DNA from: Endothia cerciana
Lineage: Eukaryota; Ascomycota; Sordariomycetes; Diaporthales; Cryphonectriaceae
Length of the DNA: 64,000 nucleotides
Assembly (NCBI GenBank): GCA_026119935.1
Contig: JALRMH010000009.1
Span: forward strand, 372,001 to 436,000
Reading direction: 5' to 3'
The translations under genes and the position numbers were made by a program. Below are positions 34,501 to 45,517 of this stretch, in pieces; the first letter of the stretch is position 1; each line of letters begins with the position of its first letter. Under the pieces are notes generated by a model, which worked only from the letters and a program-made list of their open reading frames with translations, did not search any database and was not told where the DNA came from.

Positions 34501-35556
34501 ATGTCCGACCCAAGCTTCGGATCTGGGCTGGCACCGATATCCGAGTCTCTGACGATCATCCTCACCACTTCCCCGACGCCCTCGGCTCCGTCCACCGAGC
34601 TTGTGGATACGATCCTGGATTCTTTCCGCGAGCACTGCCCGGTTCTGCTCAAGTGTAGGATTGTTGTCGTTTTTGACACCTACGACAAAGTGGCTCAGGC
34701 GAATCGTCTAAAGAAGGGTTATGTGACTACAGAGGGTGCGGCGACCTTTCCATTGTATAAAGAGAACGTAAAGAAGGTCGTTCTGCAGCAGGTTGCCGGA
34801 GTCGAAGATCCAGACGGCTTGTTTCTGACCGTGGAGGAGGGGAAGGCGGAGTTCGGTTCCCCAGGCACGCCTGACAACCCGAACTTCACCAGCTTTACGG
34901 CCAAGAGCACGGCGGACAGACGAGTCACACTCGTTGAGCCGGCACAACGTCTGGGGTTCGGGCTGGCAGTACGGTCGGCATTGAGGTTGGTCGAGACACC
35001 TTACGTCTGGGTACAGCAGCATGACTGGAGACTGGACGCCAGCATCCCTGTCGAGTCGATCATCGAGGTCATGAGGGCGTCGGAGGCGAGCGAGGAGGTG
35101 CCAGTCAAGTATGTCTGCCTGCCGTCAGTCAGGATGCTCGGCTACGCGGATTCAGCGCACGTCAACCCCCATCCTGCCCTGCGGCAGCTTACCGCTACCC
35201 TGAATCAAGAGTTCAAGTCGGCATCCCACCCCAACGTTACCATCCCTCTGACGCCTCTCTTCTTCTGGCACGACAAGACCCACATCGCGTCTACCGCCCA
35301 CTACCTCAATCGCGTCTTTCCTTCCCGGTTGGCCATGCCCCGCGGCGCGTTCATCGAGGACCACATTGGGCAGCGGGCAAGGAACCAGATGAAGGAGGGA
35401 AAGTGGAGCAAGTGGGCGTGCTGGCTTTATTACGCTGACAACGGGCAGCAGCTCTGTCTGAGGCATCTGCATGGTCGGACTTGGCGCGGAACTGAGGCGG
35501 AAAAGACCAGAATAGAGGCGTTCAAGTCGCTGAATGGAAGCTTGAATTCTAACTGA
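34501..35556 (+). CDS. conserved protein of unknown function, glycosyltransferase-like
   Basis: A single exon of 351 aa from the ATG at 34501. Features suggest a GT-A-like nucleotide-sugar fold: SLTIILTTSPTPSAPSTELV at the start, a VVVFDTYDKV strand-turn, then LGFGLAVRSALRL followed by TPYVWVQQHDWRL, where the acidic HD could play the metal/sugar-nucleotide role. The C-terminal part has FFWHDKTHIAS, RGAFIEDHIGQRARNQMKEG and LRHLHGRTWRG, a conserved pattern I associate with uncharacterised fungal proteins rather than a named enzyme. There is no signal peptide or transmembrane segment. Function is not assigned. It may be an accidental neighbour of the adenylate-forming reductase module. Confidence 0.75.
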   Translation: MSDPSFGSGLAPISESLTIILTTSPTPSAPSTELVDTILDSFREHCPVLLKCRIVVVFDTYDKVAQANRLKKGYVTTEGAATFPLYKENVKKVVLQQVAGVEDPDGLFLTVEEGKAEFGSPGTPDNPNFTSFTAKSTADRRVTLVEPAQRLGFGLAVRSALRLVETPYVWVQQHDWRLDASIPVESIIEVMRASEASEEVPVKYVCLPSVRMLGYADSAHVNPHPALRQLTATLNQEFKSASHPNVTIPLTPLFFWHDKTHIASTAHYLNRVFPSRLAMPRGAFIEDHIGQRARNQMKEGKWSKWACWLYYADNGQQLCLRHLHGRTWRGTEAEKTRIEAFKSLNGSLNSN

Positions 35557-36519
35557 AAGGCTCAGAGTTTCTGCCCATTTACACTTGAGGAAAGATACCA
35601 AATGACAACAAGTTGTTGAGGTTTGAGCAGACTTCGGAAGTCCCTTGGAGGCGTAATACCTGCTCTTTGGAGGTTCGGCATGGAGGCTATGGCCGTACGT
35701 CACGCGGCCGATATGGCCGAGTACCTGTCCAAGCAGAACTACGACTGTGATGACGCCAACCTCGGCAACTGGAAGGTAGCCAAGGATATTCTAACCACCC
35801 TGACAAAGATGAGCGAAGCGGAGGAGGAGGCACCCCGCCAGTCAAGGAGATCGTCCATGGGGACCATGGTCACTCACATGTCTAGCAAGCAAGCCACTGC
35901 CTTCTGTTGGGCTGCATTGCTGATGGCCTCAGGCTTGGACAACGAGCGAAGGACCAATGAACCAACAGATTGAAGTTAAAGATCTTACGAGGCAGAAACA
36001 GGTAGGTATACCCTATATCCTTGCAACCTCTGTACATACAACAAAACCCTTACGTCGCCAAATTCAGTTTATTGATGGACTGGGTCGAGGGTGGCTTCCG
36101 TTCCCCAGAGCAGGAGGAGACGATGCAGACCTCTTCGCTTCGCTGTAGAGGATACGGCGGTGGGCGCGCCCGTGGCCCGCAGAGCCATTGCAGCTGGAGG
36201 GGGGGGGGGGGTCACTTCTGGCAGGGAGCTCACCAAGATTGCTCTGCTCTCCTAGATTATTTACCACCGCCAGTGGGGGAAGGCAGCGCCCAAGAAATGA
36301 AGAGAAACAGTGGATCATCACCTCAGAAAGGCGACGAGACCTTTGAAGGCCGACGAAGCTTTCAAGCTCTAGAAACATCACAAAATACAACACATACACA
36401 TAGAAAAGATATATCATCAGCTCCGACATCCTCGATTTCTTGCTCAAACATGTTGTAATTTCTGTCGAGTCACCTTTAGCCTTCAATCACAAGCTTTTTG
36501 CGAATCTTTGACAAGTCTG
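35557..36519. other. mostly non-coding, one short open frame
   Basis: Contains an open frame at 35680-35973 on + (97 aa, beginning MEAMAVRHAADMAEYLSKQN). It has reasonable coding character but no recognised family and could be a gene remnant. The rest, including a G run at about 36200-36210, shows nothing supportable. Sequence becomes more AT-rich from here to about 43.8 kb. Confidence 0.35.
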
Positions 36520-37295
36520 CTATCCAATCTCTCGCATGCCTCTTGCTGTCTCCTCAGCCGTACACCCCTCCACCCATGTCCAATTATCCCTGTCAAATTG
36601 GATTCCATGGAATCCCATGATATCGAAGAACTCTTGGTTGAGACTACGAACACATTAGTCTGACTTTGCCGACCACACAAGTATAGTTATGAGATATTCA
36701 AAAACTCACAAGACCCGGGTCCGCCGAATCTCAGCCATCTTCGCATCGCCCAATCTGGGGCTCTCCAGGCAGATGTCGCTAGCTAGAGCGCGTAGGGCCT
36801 TTTGGTAGGTCACACCACTCTCACGAAGGCGAAGTCTCTCGTCATTGCTTCGATTTCTGCCTTCGGAATCCACCCGGTTGTAGATGCGGTTGAGGTAGTG
36901 GGTGTCGACCCAGCTGCTGAAGTCCTCAAGCAGCATGAACCGCTGGTACTTGAGGGTGCCTCTTGGGTGGCCATCCGTAAGGACCTGCTTTTTGGAACGT
37001 GTTAGGACGCTGATGGTTGTGCTGTAGTGTATGAAAAGCTTCGTTGCCCCAGAGAAAGATTCCGTGACATTGCCTGCAAAGGGCTTTGTAGGTTCCAGAT
37101 CTTTCGGACAAGCAGCAAGAGGTTTCTGTGTAGAGTGTTGCGAGTGTACTTACATTTGCCATCTTGTATTCTCAGGAAGGCCAAGACCTTACGTTGGACC
37201 TCTGATTCTGGAGGCCAATATGGTTGGTGGCTTGTCCTGGCTGAGGTGCTGGATGAGGACTGGTTGAGGTTGGAAGTTGTTTTTGGAGTTCGCAC
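36520..37295 (-). CDS. hypothetical protein, at least 4 exons, 5' end unresolved
   Basis: Minus exons ending 37154, then 37100-37069 (32 nt), 36984-36710 and 36643-36520 join in frame. The first exon is read from about 37295 (a GTG; no ATG was found in frame). The product reads through EVQRKVLAFLRIQDGKYLEP, PFAGNVLTDGHPRGTLKYQR, LEDFSSWVDTHYLNRIYNRV and LNQEFFDIMGFHGIQFDRDN, then a Glu/Arg-rich end. Phases match at every join; one intron has a CTAAC branch site before its acceptor and one donor is GTCACG. I do not recognise a family. No signal peptide or membrane segment is seen. The start may lie in an upstream exon, or the gene may have lost it. The tidy splicing argues for a real gene, or one that was recently real. 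Confidence 0.55.
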
Positions 37296-38676
37296 CTTGT
37301 TTTCGACAAGAGAATAAAGAACGCCCCGAGTGTGGAAGCTGTCGTGAGGCGCCTCAGCTTATAAATCGTGGGGCTTGTCGTCGAGCCATATTGAGGTGCG
37401 TGAGCACAGGCCAACTAGCGCTCCATATCGTCAGCTGGAGAGTCACCATAGTGGTGACTCAAGTCGGAGAGGGATCCATGGGACCCTGCCTCGTGGTCTC
37501 TCTCCTTGAGGTCCTGCTCAAATTACAATCTCCTCGAGGTCCTGCCTCAAGGGTTTCTTGTGCTGTTGCTGGTGCTACTGGACCAATGCAAAGGATTCAT
37601 GCATTAGCACCGAATATGGTAGCTCCGAGAATAGGTGTCCGTCTCCAGCTGACTCGAAATATCCCATAGACTATATTGATGTCTAGGCCGGCCTCGCGAA
37701 CAAGTCCAGGATAGGACGGAGTTGTATGTCGATATCATGTTGCTGCCATGTCAACAACAGTAATTCGGCTCGGCGATAATAGGTAGTGTTGACACAAATT
37801 TGGTGGAGACGTCGAGGACAGGAGCATTGATATATACATCTGAGATGTAACAAGCCAAGGGAGGATGTGTAATTGTTCAAAGCAAGATAATATCAGGTCA
37901 ACCTACTAAAGGCCTTGTTAAATATTGACTGCGTCGTCTGCACGGACCACATGTCCACACCCGTTGATTGGCCGATTATCCTGCTATTGTGAAGGGATGG
38001 CACCACTTTTTCATACTTCACTGCTGTGAGGCAGGCTTATCGAGAATGTTCGAGTGACTTGCTTTACCTACACTCTGTCTGGGTTGCAGCGGTGATGATA
38101 ATCCAGTACCTTCTAAGAGAGTGCTACTTACAGGTTCAATCAATTATGTGGCACTAGATGATTCGAGAAGGTCGAATGCAGTGAAGAGGGGATAGCCCCA
38201 AAGAAAAAATTATTGAATGAAAAGCGCGCTAGTATACTTGAAAATTGGAATCTAGCTCTCTATCCTTATGTGCTTGGCAGATCTTGACAAAGGGTCTTCG
38301 AGTGGCGATCCAACTATTGTGCAAGAGTAGGGAATAGCCTGTGGCATGACAAATATCCATCTTTACCCGTCAGGAAATCAAGGGATCTATCCCGACGCTC
38401 GTATGAAAACGAATTGGTTGCCCGTGATGGGAATTTTACCCGGCAGTTCGCCCACAACTACGTTGTCGTCGTCGAGGCAGTCCTTGCATACTAGGTGAAG
38501 CATGGAGGACTGCATTTAGTTTTTTTAGTATGAACAGCAGGGCGATGAACCGCTCACTTAACTTTGTTTAACTCAAGCATCCTTAATTATGCAATAAAGG
38601 CTAGTAGATAGGCTATGGGAATAAACAGATTCACCTAGATGGTCTCTGCACTCGTATGAGTCCGATTCCTGAATCC
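37296..38676. other. AT-richer intergenic stretch
   Basis: About 1.4 kb with no supportable gene or repeat. It may include the missing first exon of the gene to its left. Confidence 0.4.
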
Positions 38677-39802
38677 TCATAGTTCTGAATCAGGCCATCT
38701 GGTTACATTTCGCACGGCCGTACCCAGCCAGTCCTTTTGGGCAAACAGGGCATGACAGAGCTGTTGATAGAGAGGATCGAATAAGTCAAACTGTAAAAAT
38801 GAATGTGAGTCTCAGAGCCCAGATTTCAAAGTTCCGCGCCAACACAAACCTTATTATTCTTCATAGCATCATCAAACATAGGCCAAGTGATGAGGCCGTC
38901 CTGGGCTTCCCCACAGAAGGCGTCGGTGTAGGTCTCTACTTCCTTCTGTAGCTGCAAAGTGTTTACAGGTTCTTGATCCCTGCCGTGGTTCTCATACCAA
39001 CAGCGCACCATGAGTAAGTACCCCACGAGGACGGTGAATCGCTCCCTCGGGATTGCCAATGCATACAACGATGCCCTCTCTTTCTCGAATGGCAGCGATT
39101 TTACCACTTCACGGAACGCATCTCGGCGCGCGGGCGCTAGGCTAGGGTTAGGCCGCGACTGCGTCGCATACAACACGTCCAGCACGTCGTGAAACATCTC
39201 ATCGCCGTCCTCGTCGTGGTTCAGACCCGCATAGTCGCGCGCGCTCCATAGTGGGATTTCATGCGCGTTCCGTTCCGCTCGCGCGCGAGCGGCAGCTGGA
39301 TCGTACGGCTTGGCGTGCGTTGTGGTACTTGCCAGGCTCTGGAAGAGAAGGCGGCGGCGGTCGGCGGGCGTGCGGGTGCGAGAGGCTGCCGCCGTTGCAG
39401 ATAGACATATAGCGTCCCGGAAGGAGCCACACAAGACCGCGTGTGAGGCTGGGCTAGTGAGAGGCTCTTGGGCAGGTCGGAGTCGAAGTTTGAGGGCTTG
39501 CAGGGGAATGGAACTGTGCTGAGGTAGGCGAGCATAGTGAAGATGATGTGTTCTGCCGCGGCGCGGGCGGAAGAATCGGGCAGCGCAACCTTGTCTCGCA
39601 AGATGGATGCGAACGCTTCTTCGGTCAGGCATTGAGTGTGATCCTGTTTGATAAGGATGTCTCGTAGGGCTGATGCCTCCTCTGTCTCGACGCCTTGGTA
39701 TTCCCAAATCATTTCGTCCACCCGCTGCAGCACTCGGTCAGGAGTGAATTCACCTGACGCACTCCAGTGCCTAATCGTCGTTAAGGCTAGTTTTGAATCC
39801 AT
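38677..39802 (-). pseudogene. TLDc-type protein remnant, frameshifted and truncated
   Basis: Minus pieces 39802-39515, 39453-38850 and 38790-38677 are separated by two plausible short introns. The first piece (MDSKLALTTIRHWSAS, then LAYLSTV) and the second (SLTRGLVWLLPGRY) fit the N-terminal part of fungal TLDc-domain proteins as I remember them. Near 39380 the frame must change by one base to continue with RTPADRRRLLFQSLAS, NHDEDGDEMFHDVLDVLYAT and APARRDAFREVVKSLP. The third piece (FDLFDPLYQQLCHALFAQKD) is where homologues run into the C-terminal TLDc domain, but here it stops after about 37 codons and nothing TLDc-like follows. TLDc proteins are linked to oxidation resistance and V-ATPase regulation. 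A frameshift plus loss of the C-terminus indicates a non-functional copy. The family call is from memory and moderate. Confidence 0.5.
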
Positions 39803-40283
39803 GGCGTAAGGCTTGATCTGGTGGAAGTTCTGGAGTAGAGATGTTGGGAAATGATTTAACCCAGCGATTAACGTTGAAGAGGTGGGATGCAAACCCTTCA
39901 GCTTTTCCTTAAAAGCTGAGAGGCTGACACATATGTGGTTGGAGCTGATTGGATAAATGTAGTAGGCTAGTGCCTAGTTTCATGTTATATTATGTTTTCT
40001 CCTGGTTTTTATATAAGTGAGATCCATATTCAATAGATCAGGTATAACCTGGAGAGATCTAACGTACCCACAAGCACCGCGGAGTAGGCAGGCCAGCCGT
40101 GTAATGAAACATAATGAAACATGGTCTCACCAAATAGCCTTTATGGTGTTTATTTTGATCTAGAACATACTTTTGGTAAAGCTATTCTCTGCTGAAATCA
40201 GCAGGAGGAACATCCTTATGAACGTCTAACGGCGGATCACAGAGTGTACCAAAACTGTCCATCATCATCTCGCCTGTCCGTCT
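39803..40283. other. intergenic between two decayed genes
   Basis: About 480 nt of AT-rich sequence between divergently oriented remnants. Nothing else is recognised. Confidence 0.4.
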
Positions 40284-42032
40284 ACCACATTCTGGACAAG
40301 CAAGGCTCTGATATGAGCAAATCCGTGAATATTAGTCACGAGAACCAAGCGAGCTACGAAGACAAAGTTGATGTCTTCAACCTCGGAAGGGATTTGTTCA
40401 ATTTCTTCTTTCCGCCTGACATTGAAGTGGCAATGATACGCACAAGTACTGGGGTGCAATCAAACTGCTTATCGAGGTGAGAAAAATGTATATCTACAGC
40501 GACTGCTCTAGTAAAGCCTTTCTAAGAGATGCCCCACAGGACCATTCGGCAGAACAGTGCACAGGGTAGACCTCGGTTGCCGTCTGGGAATAGTCCCGCA
40601 TCAGGAGAAATGGACGCTTCATATGCAGCGCCTTGCGCAGCTTAGCGATGGTCATCGGTTCCTTCAACGACGTGTTTGACCACTCTCGTAGGTCGGACCT
40701 AGTGAAGATGACCATTCCAGATGAGGTCAACAACGCTTGGCTTCACCTTCTGATGAGCCTTTGTTTATGGCCCAGAGGATGAATTCAGGGCCGAGGACTT
40801 AATCCGCTCCGCGCAAGTACTGATCGAACAGGGGATGAACGAGATTATCAAGTCGCTGTGTTTGAAGCCATTATTGGACAGTTCAGTGGTTCTACCTTTG
40901 GAAATCGTCTCGTTGACGAGCTTGAAATTGATTCGGGATGTTACGCTGGGCGGTACAGATATCAGCGAACCCTGTTCTGCATATCTAGACACAGTCGTAA
41001 GTACCTACCTATGGCAACAGACTACGTACAGAAGGCTAATCTTTGGCCACCAGGAGGCCAAAAAACTGCCAAAAAAAAATTCTTCGACAGATCCCACGAA
41101 CGACGAACTAGGCGCTTACATCAGAAATTCCTGCCATACAGAAGACGTTGGACGCCCAACAACGAATATTTGACTCTGCAGAGAAGTATACAACCCAGAA
41201 GTAGAGTGCCGCTAGGATCGAGGTATGACACTTTTGGATCCAGATACTACGAATCATCCCGGTCGACATACAATATCGACACAACGTGGCCAAGGTCCTA
41301 CGAACTATCTACACTTTAAAGAGAGTTATCGGACTCAACGTTCCGAACGCGAGGGGAGCTCCATACGACGAAGAGGAGTGCCCGTATACTGCAACACCAA
41401 TAGGCTCACGCCTGGCTTCAAACTTTCGTCTACAGACCCAGGAGGTTTTCGAAGGCTGTCTTCGTCAACTGGATCGCCGCAAGAAGGAGTTCGACGAGTT
41501 TCGGAGCCAAGCTGTTATATTAGAAGCAGTGGTACGTGTGAGCCGCAGTGCTGAGCGTGTCTTACCGTCTACTAAAATAATGTGCTGCATGTGAAGGCTG
41601 ACAGGCTCCATAGAACCAAAAATAAGTCAAGGCCACACAATACCCCAAGGAACGTGTGCTATTTATGCCTCCACTATTGCTACCATCGTCTTCCTCCCAC
41701 TTAGTTCGGTAGCCAGCATTTTTGGCATCAATACCCACGATGTGCGAAATACGGACCTGAATCGATGGATTTACTGGGCTATAGTGGTTCCCGTTACAGG
41801 TCTTGTAATCTTCCTAGGACTGCTGTGGACCGGTGAATTGGAAAACATCCTCCAATGGATACTGTCCTTTGGCCCACAAACGATACGGTATCATGCAAGA
41901 GTAGAAGACTCATATGAGCAAGACAGGATTGTTCAGTATAGTCTATCGGAGACGCAGGGATATTATGACTCACCCATCATTCAAGACTCAAAACAGGTCA
42001 TCAGAGCACAAAGTCAAGACACTAGGATCTAA
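40284..42032 (+). pseudogene. decayed CorA-like magnesium transporter gene
   Basis: The C-terminal end is clear: from about 41666 the frame reads ASTIATIVFLPLSSVASIFG, then INTHDVRNTDLNRW and a second membrane helix IVVPVTGLVIFLGLLW. The GIN in FGINTHD stands where CorA proteins have GMN. Upstream, LDRRKKEFDEFRSQA (about 41475-41520) is the expected pre-membrane coiled coil. Still further up, homologous-looking pieces occur in alternating frames: DKVDVFNLGRDLFNFFFP, NDVFDHSRRSDLVKM, VYGPEDEFRAEDLIRSAQVL and AVFEAIIGQ. At least four frame changes occur without splice sites that explain them. Fungal CorA-like proteins of this type are long soluble regions fused to two C-terminal helices. The left limit is approximate. 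Confidence 0.6.
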
Positions 42033-44093
42033 CACCACCTCTTACAGAAGTCTCTCATACAAGGCATAATATAACTTGGCAAGTTACGTAATATAGTAAG
42101 CCGAATCTGGGGCGCAACTCGCACAAGGTGTGGGGCAAGGACTTAGCCGGCCCAGATGTGAATGTCGGCAGCAGGAAGGAGGCTCCTAAGAAGGCACAAG
42201 CCTCGAGAGATCAATATCTCGAGTATGTTTTGTGTCTATCGAGGTCCGAACTGAAGGGAGGAGAAAGGCGTATCGTGTCACGGTAGCAAGTAGGCAGTTT
42301 AGACGGGTAGACGCTGGGTAGACGATCAAATTTTTATTAGCTACTGGCAGGCTCTATCCTCAGGTAGATATAGGCTCTGTTGATAAGACGTAGCTTGTAA
42401 TCGCAGAGCTACGATACAGCGTGGATTAGGATAGGACAGGATCTTCAGGTTTTGTCCGGGACGAACGGCTTAATACGCCTCGATATCTGCTCTGCATCGA
42501 CGCGAGTCACTTTGCCCATGGTACCTAACTTTTAACGTTGTTGTCAGCCAGCCTCTTGATGTCGAAGCATATAGCAAGGTTATTGGCAAGAGATGGGTTT
42601 GGATGACCGACAAGCCGCCTACGAGCTTTGTCGGAGGGGTCATGAAGGGGAAAAGACTTCGGATCTGAAAGGTGGCAAGTGACCTAGGCGGTGCTCGCGA
42701 GTTTGTTATAGTGTGCTAGAGGAGAGCTGAACTGAAATGTCGATGTGGTAGTAGAGAGAGTCCAAAACAATTCAAAGTAGAGGTCGATGTCAACGTAGGA
42801 AGATGACCTGCATCTTCAATATTATTATTTGAGAAACAACAACAACCAAAAAAAACAAAAAAAAACCACCAGATCTTCAAGTGCGAGACTACTCATATTT
42901 GGGGAAAGAGAGGATTGTGATGGAATCCGCCGTTATATTCGCGCATCGCAAGAAAATAGAAAGCTGATCCCAGATCTTATAATAGAGTATCCACCTTTAT
43001 CTCAGTGTATATACAATAACTTGAGGTAAGGACGACGTGGAAAAGCGCTTTACACCACACGCAGAGAGGGAGACCCAGGGGAGAGGTTATTTGAATTGGG
43101 GACATACTCATTCGCCGACGTAGAACAAATAGGATATGAACACACGCTGAGTGGAAGTTCCTCACGACATCGCAGCAGCATGGATGCTGTTTTTTCTGGG
43201 GGGGGGGGGTTGGGTTTTTCTGTTCCAAAAGGAGAACGGACGAGGGCGCGAAAGGAAAGGAAGAAAGAGTGGGACTCTAAATATACCACATCTGGGAGGA
43301 GGCCAGGACGAGGTAATTACATCGGCTCACTTCCCGAATCATGGCTGGCCCAACGCTGGTCCTTCTTCTTAGCAGGACGATCCCTTTTGCAGATATGTTC
43401 TGAGTCATTTCTAGGTCTCAATCATCCCACCTACGGATATTTAAAGGCTCTGCTGGATTGCCTCACTCCTGCCTTTTGTGCAGCCAGGTCCGTTCCGCAG
43501 TAGGATGAGCCGGTCACTCCTCACCTCCTATATCTTCGACTTGCAATAAAATCCAAGGTGATGGATTCCCTGGTAAGCGAGACGAGCTCGAGGTGGGGGC
43601 GGGGTACTCGAAACGCCAGGAAGTGAAGGTGTATTCGGCAGATCCTCGGGATAAATAAGGCTGGCAAAGCTGGATTTTCTTGCTGAAGCCTTAGAGTTTC
43701 GAGGTCAGCGAGCAGTTCGGTACGGTTATTCAAAGTTCGAAAAGCCTGGATACAAGTTCGAGCTCAGGGTGCGTTAGTCAGCTAGATCATCTTCCCAATT
43801 CTGAATTACCTCCTCCGCACTCTTCGTTCCCATCTGATCTCCCAGGCCCCTCCCAGTCTTCCCATCTGGCGTTCTTGAAATCGATAATCCCATCCTTCCA
43901 AATATTATCCTGGCATCCAACACATCTCACCCCATCATGGTCTTTATCGATACAGCCTTGTCCAGATAATCGAAGCTTTTCTCCTCCTCGCACCACAAGG
44001 CTGGCCGCTTCGTTATCGTCCCCACGAAACACAGGGCCAGAAACTGTGCTTTCCTTCCAAGGAGGTCCGTCATCCTGTCAAGAAAGGCATAGA
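42033..44093. other. 2-kb AT-richer intergenic stretch
   Basis: No gene is supportable. It contains a perfect 7-bp-arm inverted repeat (42202-42223), a possible short LTR-like segment (42276-42438, see findings), A-rich runs near 42838-42867 and a G run (about 43198-43209). The right end is the promoter of the hypothetical gene at 44094. Confidence 0.4.
42202..42223. repeat. small perfect inverted repeat
   Basis: CTCGAGA and TCTCGAG arms flank an 8-nt spacer. It could form a hairpin or bind a dimeric protein; no gene lies close enough to assign a role. Confidence 0.7.
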
Positions 44094-45118
44094 ATGGCTG
44101 ATCACGTTGAGGTCGTTGACCTGGTAAGTACAATGGATATCCAGCCCTGCACCTTGACACAGAGGTTGACGAAGAGCCCCGAGACCGCTCCTGGTCCTGC
44201 ACAGCTTGACGATGACAGTGAGAGGAGCATTACTCTCGCGCCCGAGGAGGGCGTCGGTATCCCTACAGAACACACCATCCAGGCGCCTCAGGATGTAGGC
44301 GGCGACGGCGCTCAGGACCCTCCTGATACCAGACCACCAAGGAGGATGCGCCTGCGCGGCGCGTCCCTCCCCTCTCTGGGCATGCTGTTCCCGCAGGCCG
44401 ATCTTCAAATCCGCCGCATAGGTAACTCCTCCGGTCCAGATGTCGAGGACAAGGGCGAATGCCTGCTCAAGATACGCAATATGGTGGACATGGAAGCCAT
44501 CTTCCGCGTCACCATGCTGCGTTGTGATGAGCCATCCCAGACATATATGGGCTGGAGCGAGAAAGTCTTTGATGAGAGGTACACGGCAGCTGAGTTCTGC
44601 AACATCCTCGAGCTTGGCGGGGTTGGCCTGGGGGAGATGATGATGTTTACTGTCCATACTGAGGAGGTTCGCGGGTGGTGAGTGTTCCTTTACTTCCCCC
44701 TTTCCCATCCTGGCCCGGGTGGTGTCGACTGACCCTGTGCTCTGTAGGATCGTCGCTCGTCAGAAACCAGGCAAGCACTACGACCTCCAGACCTGTCTCG
44801 AGGTTCTGCACGTCCCCGACGTGTTCCGACCTAGGATCACCGGGTTCGGCCCCAAGAGATGGATCAACGGCGGCAGCATCCCGCCCTGCTACGTTGGTAA
44901 GAATCTAAAGCTGGCCAATGTCGTGAGCAAGATCCGAAATATTATGTGCTAGGGCTAAGGTGAATGGGGGGTGCTAAATTCTATGTGCAACGAAGGACTT
45001 CGCGACGTTTCTGGCGGAGGGCGATGAAGACTTTTACGGCGATACGGGAATGATCGGACTAGTGCGGTTGATGAGCACAGGACGGATAAATGGTGTCTGG
45101 TACGGCATGATGATTTAG
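44094..45118 (+). CDS. hypothetical protein, 3 exons
   Basis: Exons 44094-44677, 44748-44922 and 44996-45118 give 293 aa. The first ~100 residues are acidic and low-complexity with Pro-rich patches. The remainder looks folded, with KGECLLKIRNMVDMEAIFRV, EKVFDERYTAAEFCNILELG, GKHYDLQTCLEVLHVPDVFR and a last exon beginning DFATFLAEGDEDFYGD. Intron 2 (GTGAGC to AAG) was chosen because it extends the frame to a natural TAG at 45116; unspliced, the protein would stop at 44948. A strong GTAAGT at 44123 lies within exon 1 and could be an extra or alternative donor. No family, signal peptide or membrane segment is recognised. Confidence 0.55.
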
Positions 45119-45517
45119 AAGGGCCCATGTGTCAGCAGTATTCTTCGTCATACCGTATTGTTAGGCTGCTGATGTGGATTGAAACCAACCGTGGAGGCGT
45201 GTTATCTCAGACGCGCGGCACCATGGGCAATTGAGATCTTTAATGAAAATCTTGTCGGAACCTGGTGTTTAGCGAAGGAGACCACAGTGCTCAAGGAGAA
45301 ACGAGTGGAGATGCTTGACTGTGACAATACCACCTTCTGTCCCGCGCGATAAAATCCACGGCCCCTTTCCCGTCAAAAGACCAGCACCATCTCGGAGAGT
45401 CACGCATCACACCACAAAGTGAAGAAGGCAGTAGAGAGGAATTAGGATTTTCCATTACCCAAGGCACAGCTTGTATCGGCGAGGAGCCGTCTGTATCGGC
45501 GAGGAGCCGTCACCAAC
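45119..45517. other. intergenic between convergent genes
   Basis: About 400 nt with no coding signal. Its right end carries an exact 20-bp tandem duplication, just downstream of the Mtf2-like stop. Confidence 0.5.
45472..45511. repeat. exact 20-bp tandem duplication
   Basis: Two adjacent identical 20-nt units, each starting TGTATCGGCG and ending GAGCCGTC, lie in the 3' region of the Mtf2-like gene. A perfect copy suggests recent slippage or local duplication. Confidence 0.95.

Noticed and set aside
39221..39892. Treating the TLDc remnant as an unspliced 223-codon gene.
   Set aside because: The frame becomes Pro/Arg-rich after 39515, while the spliced reading restores conserved residues.
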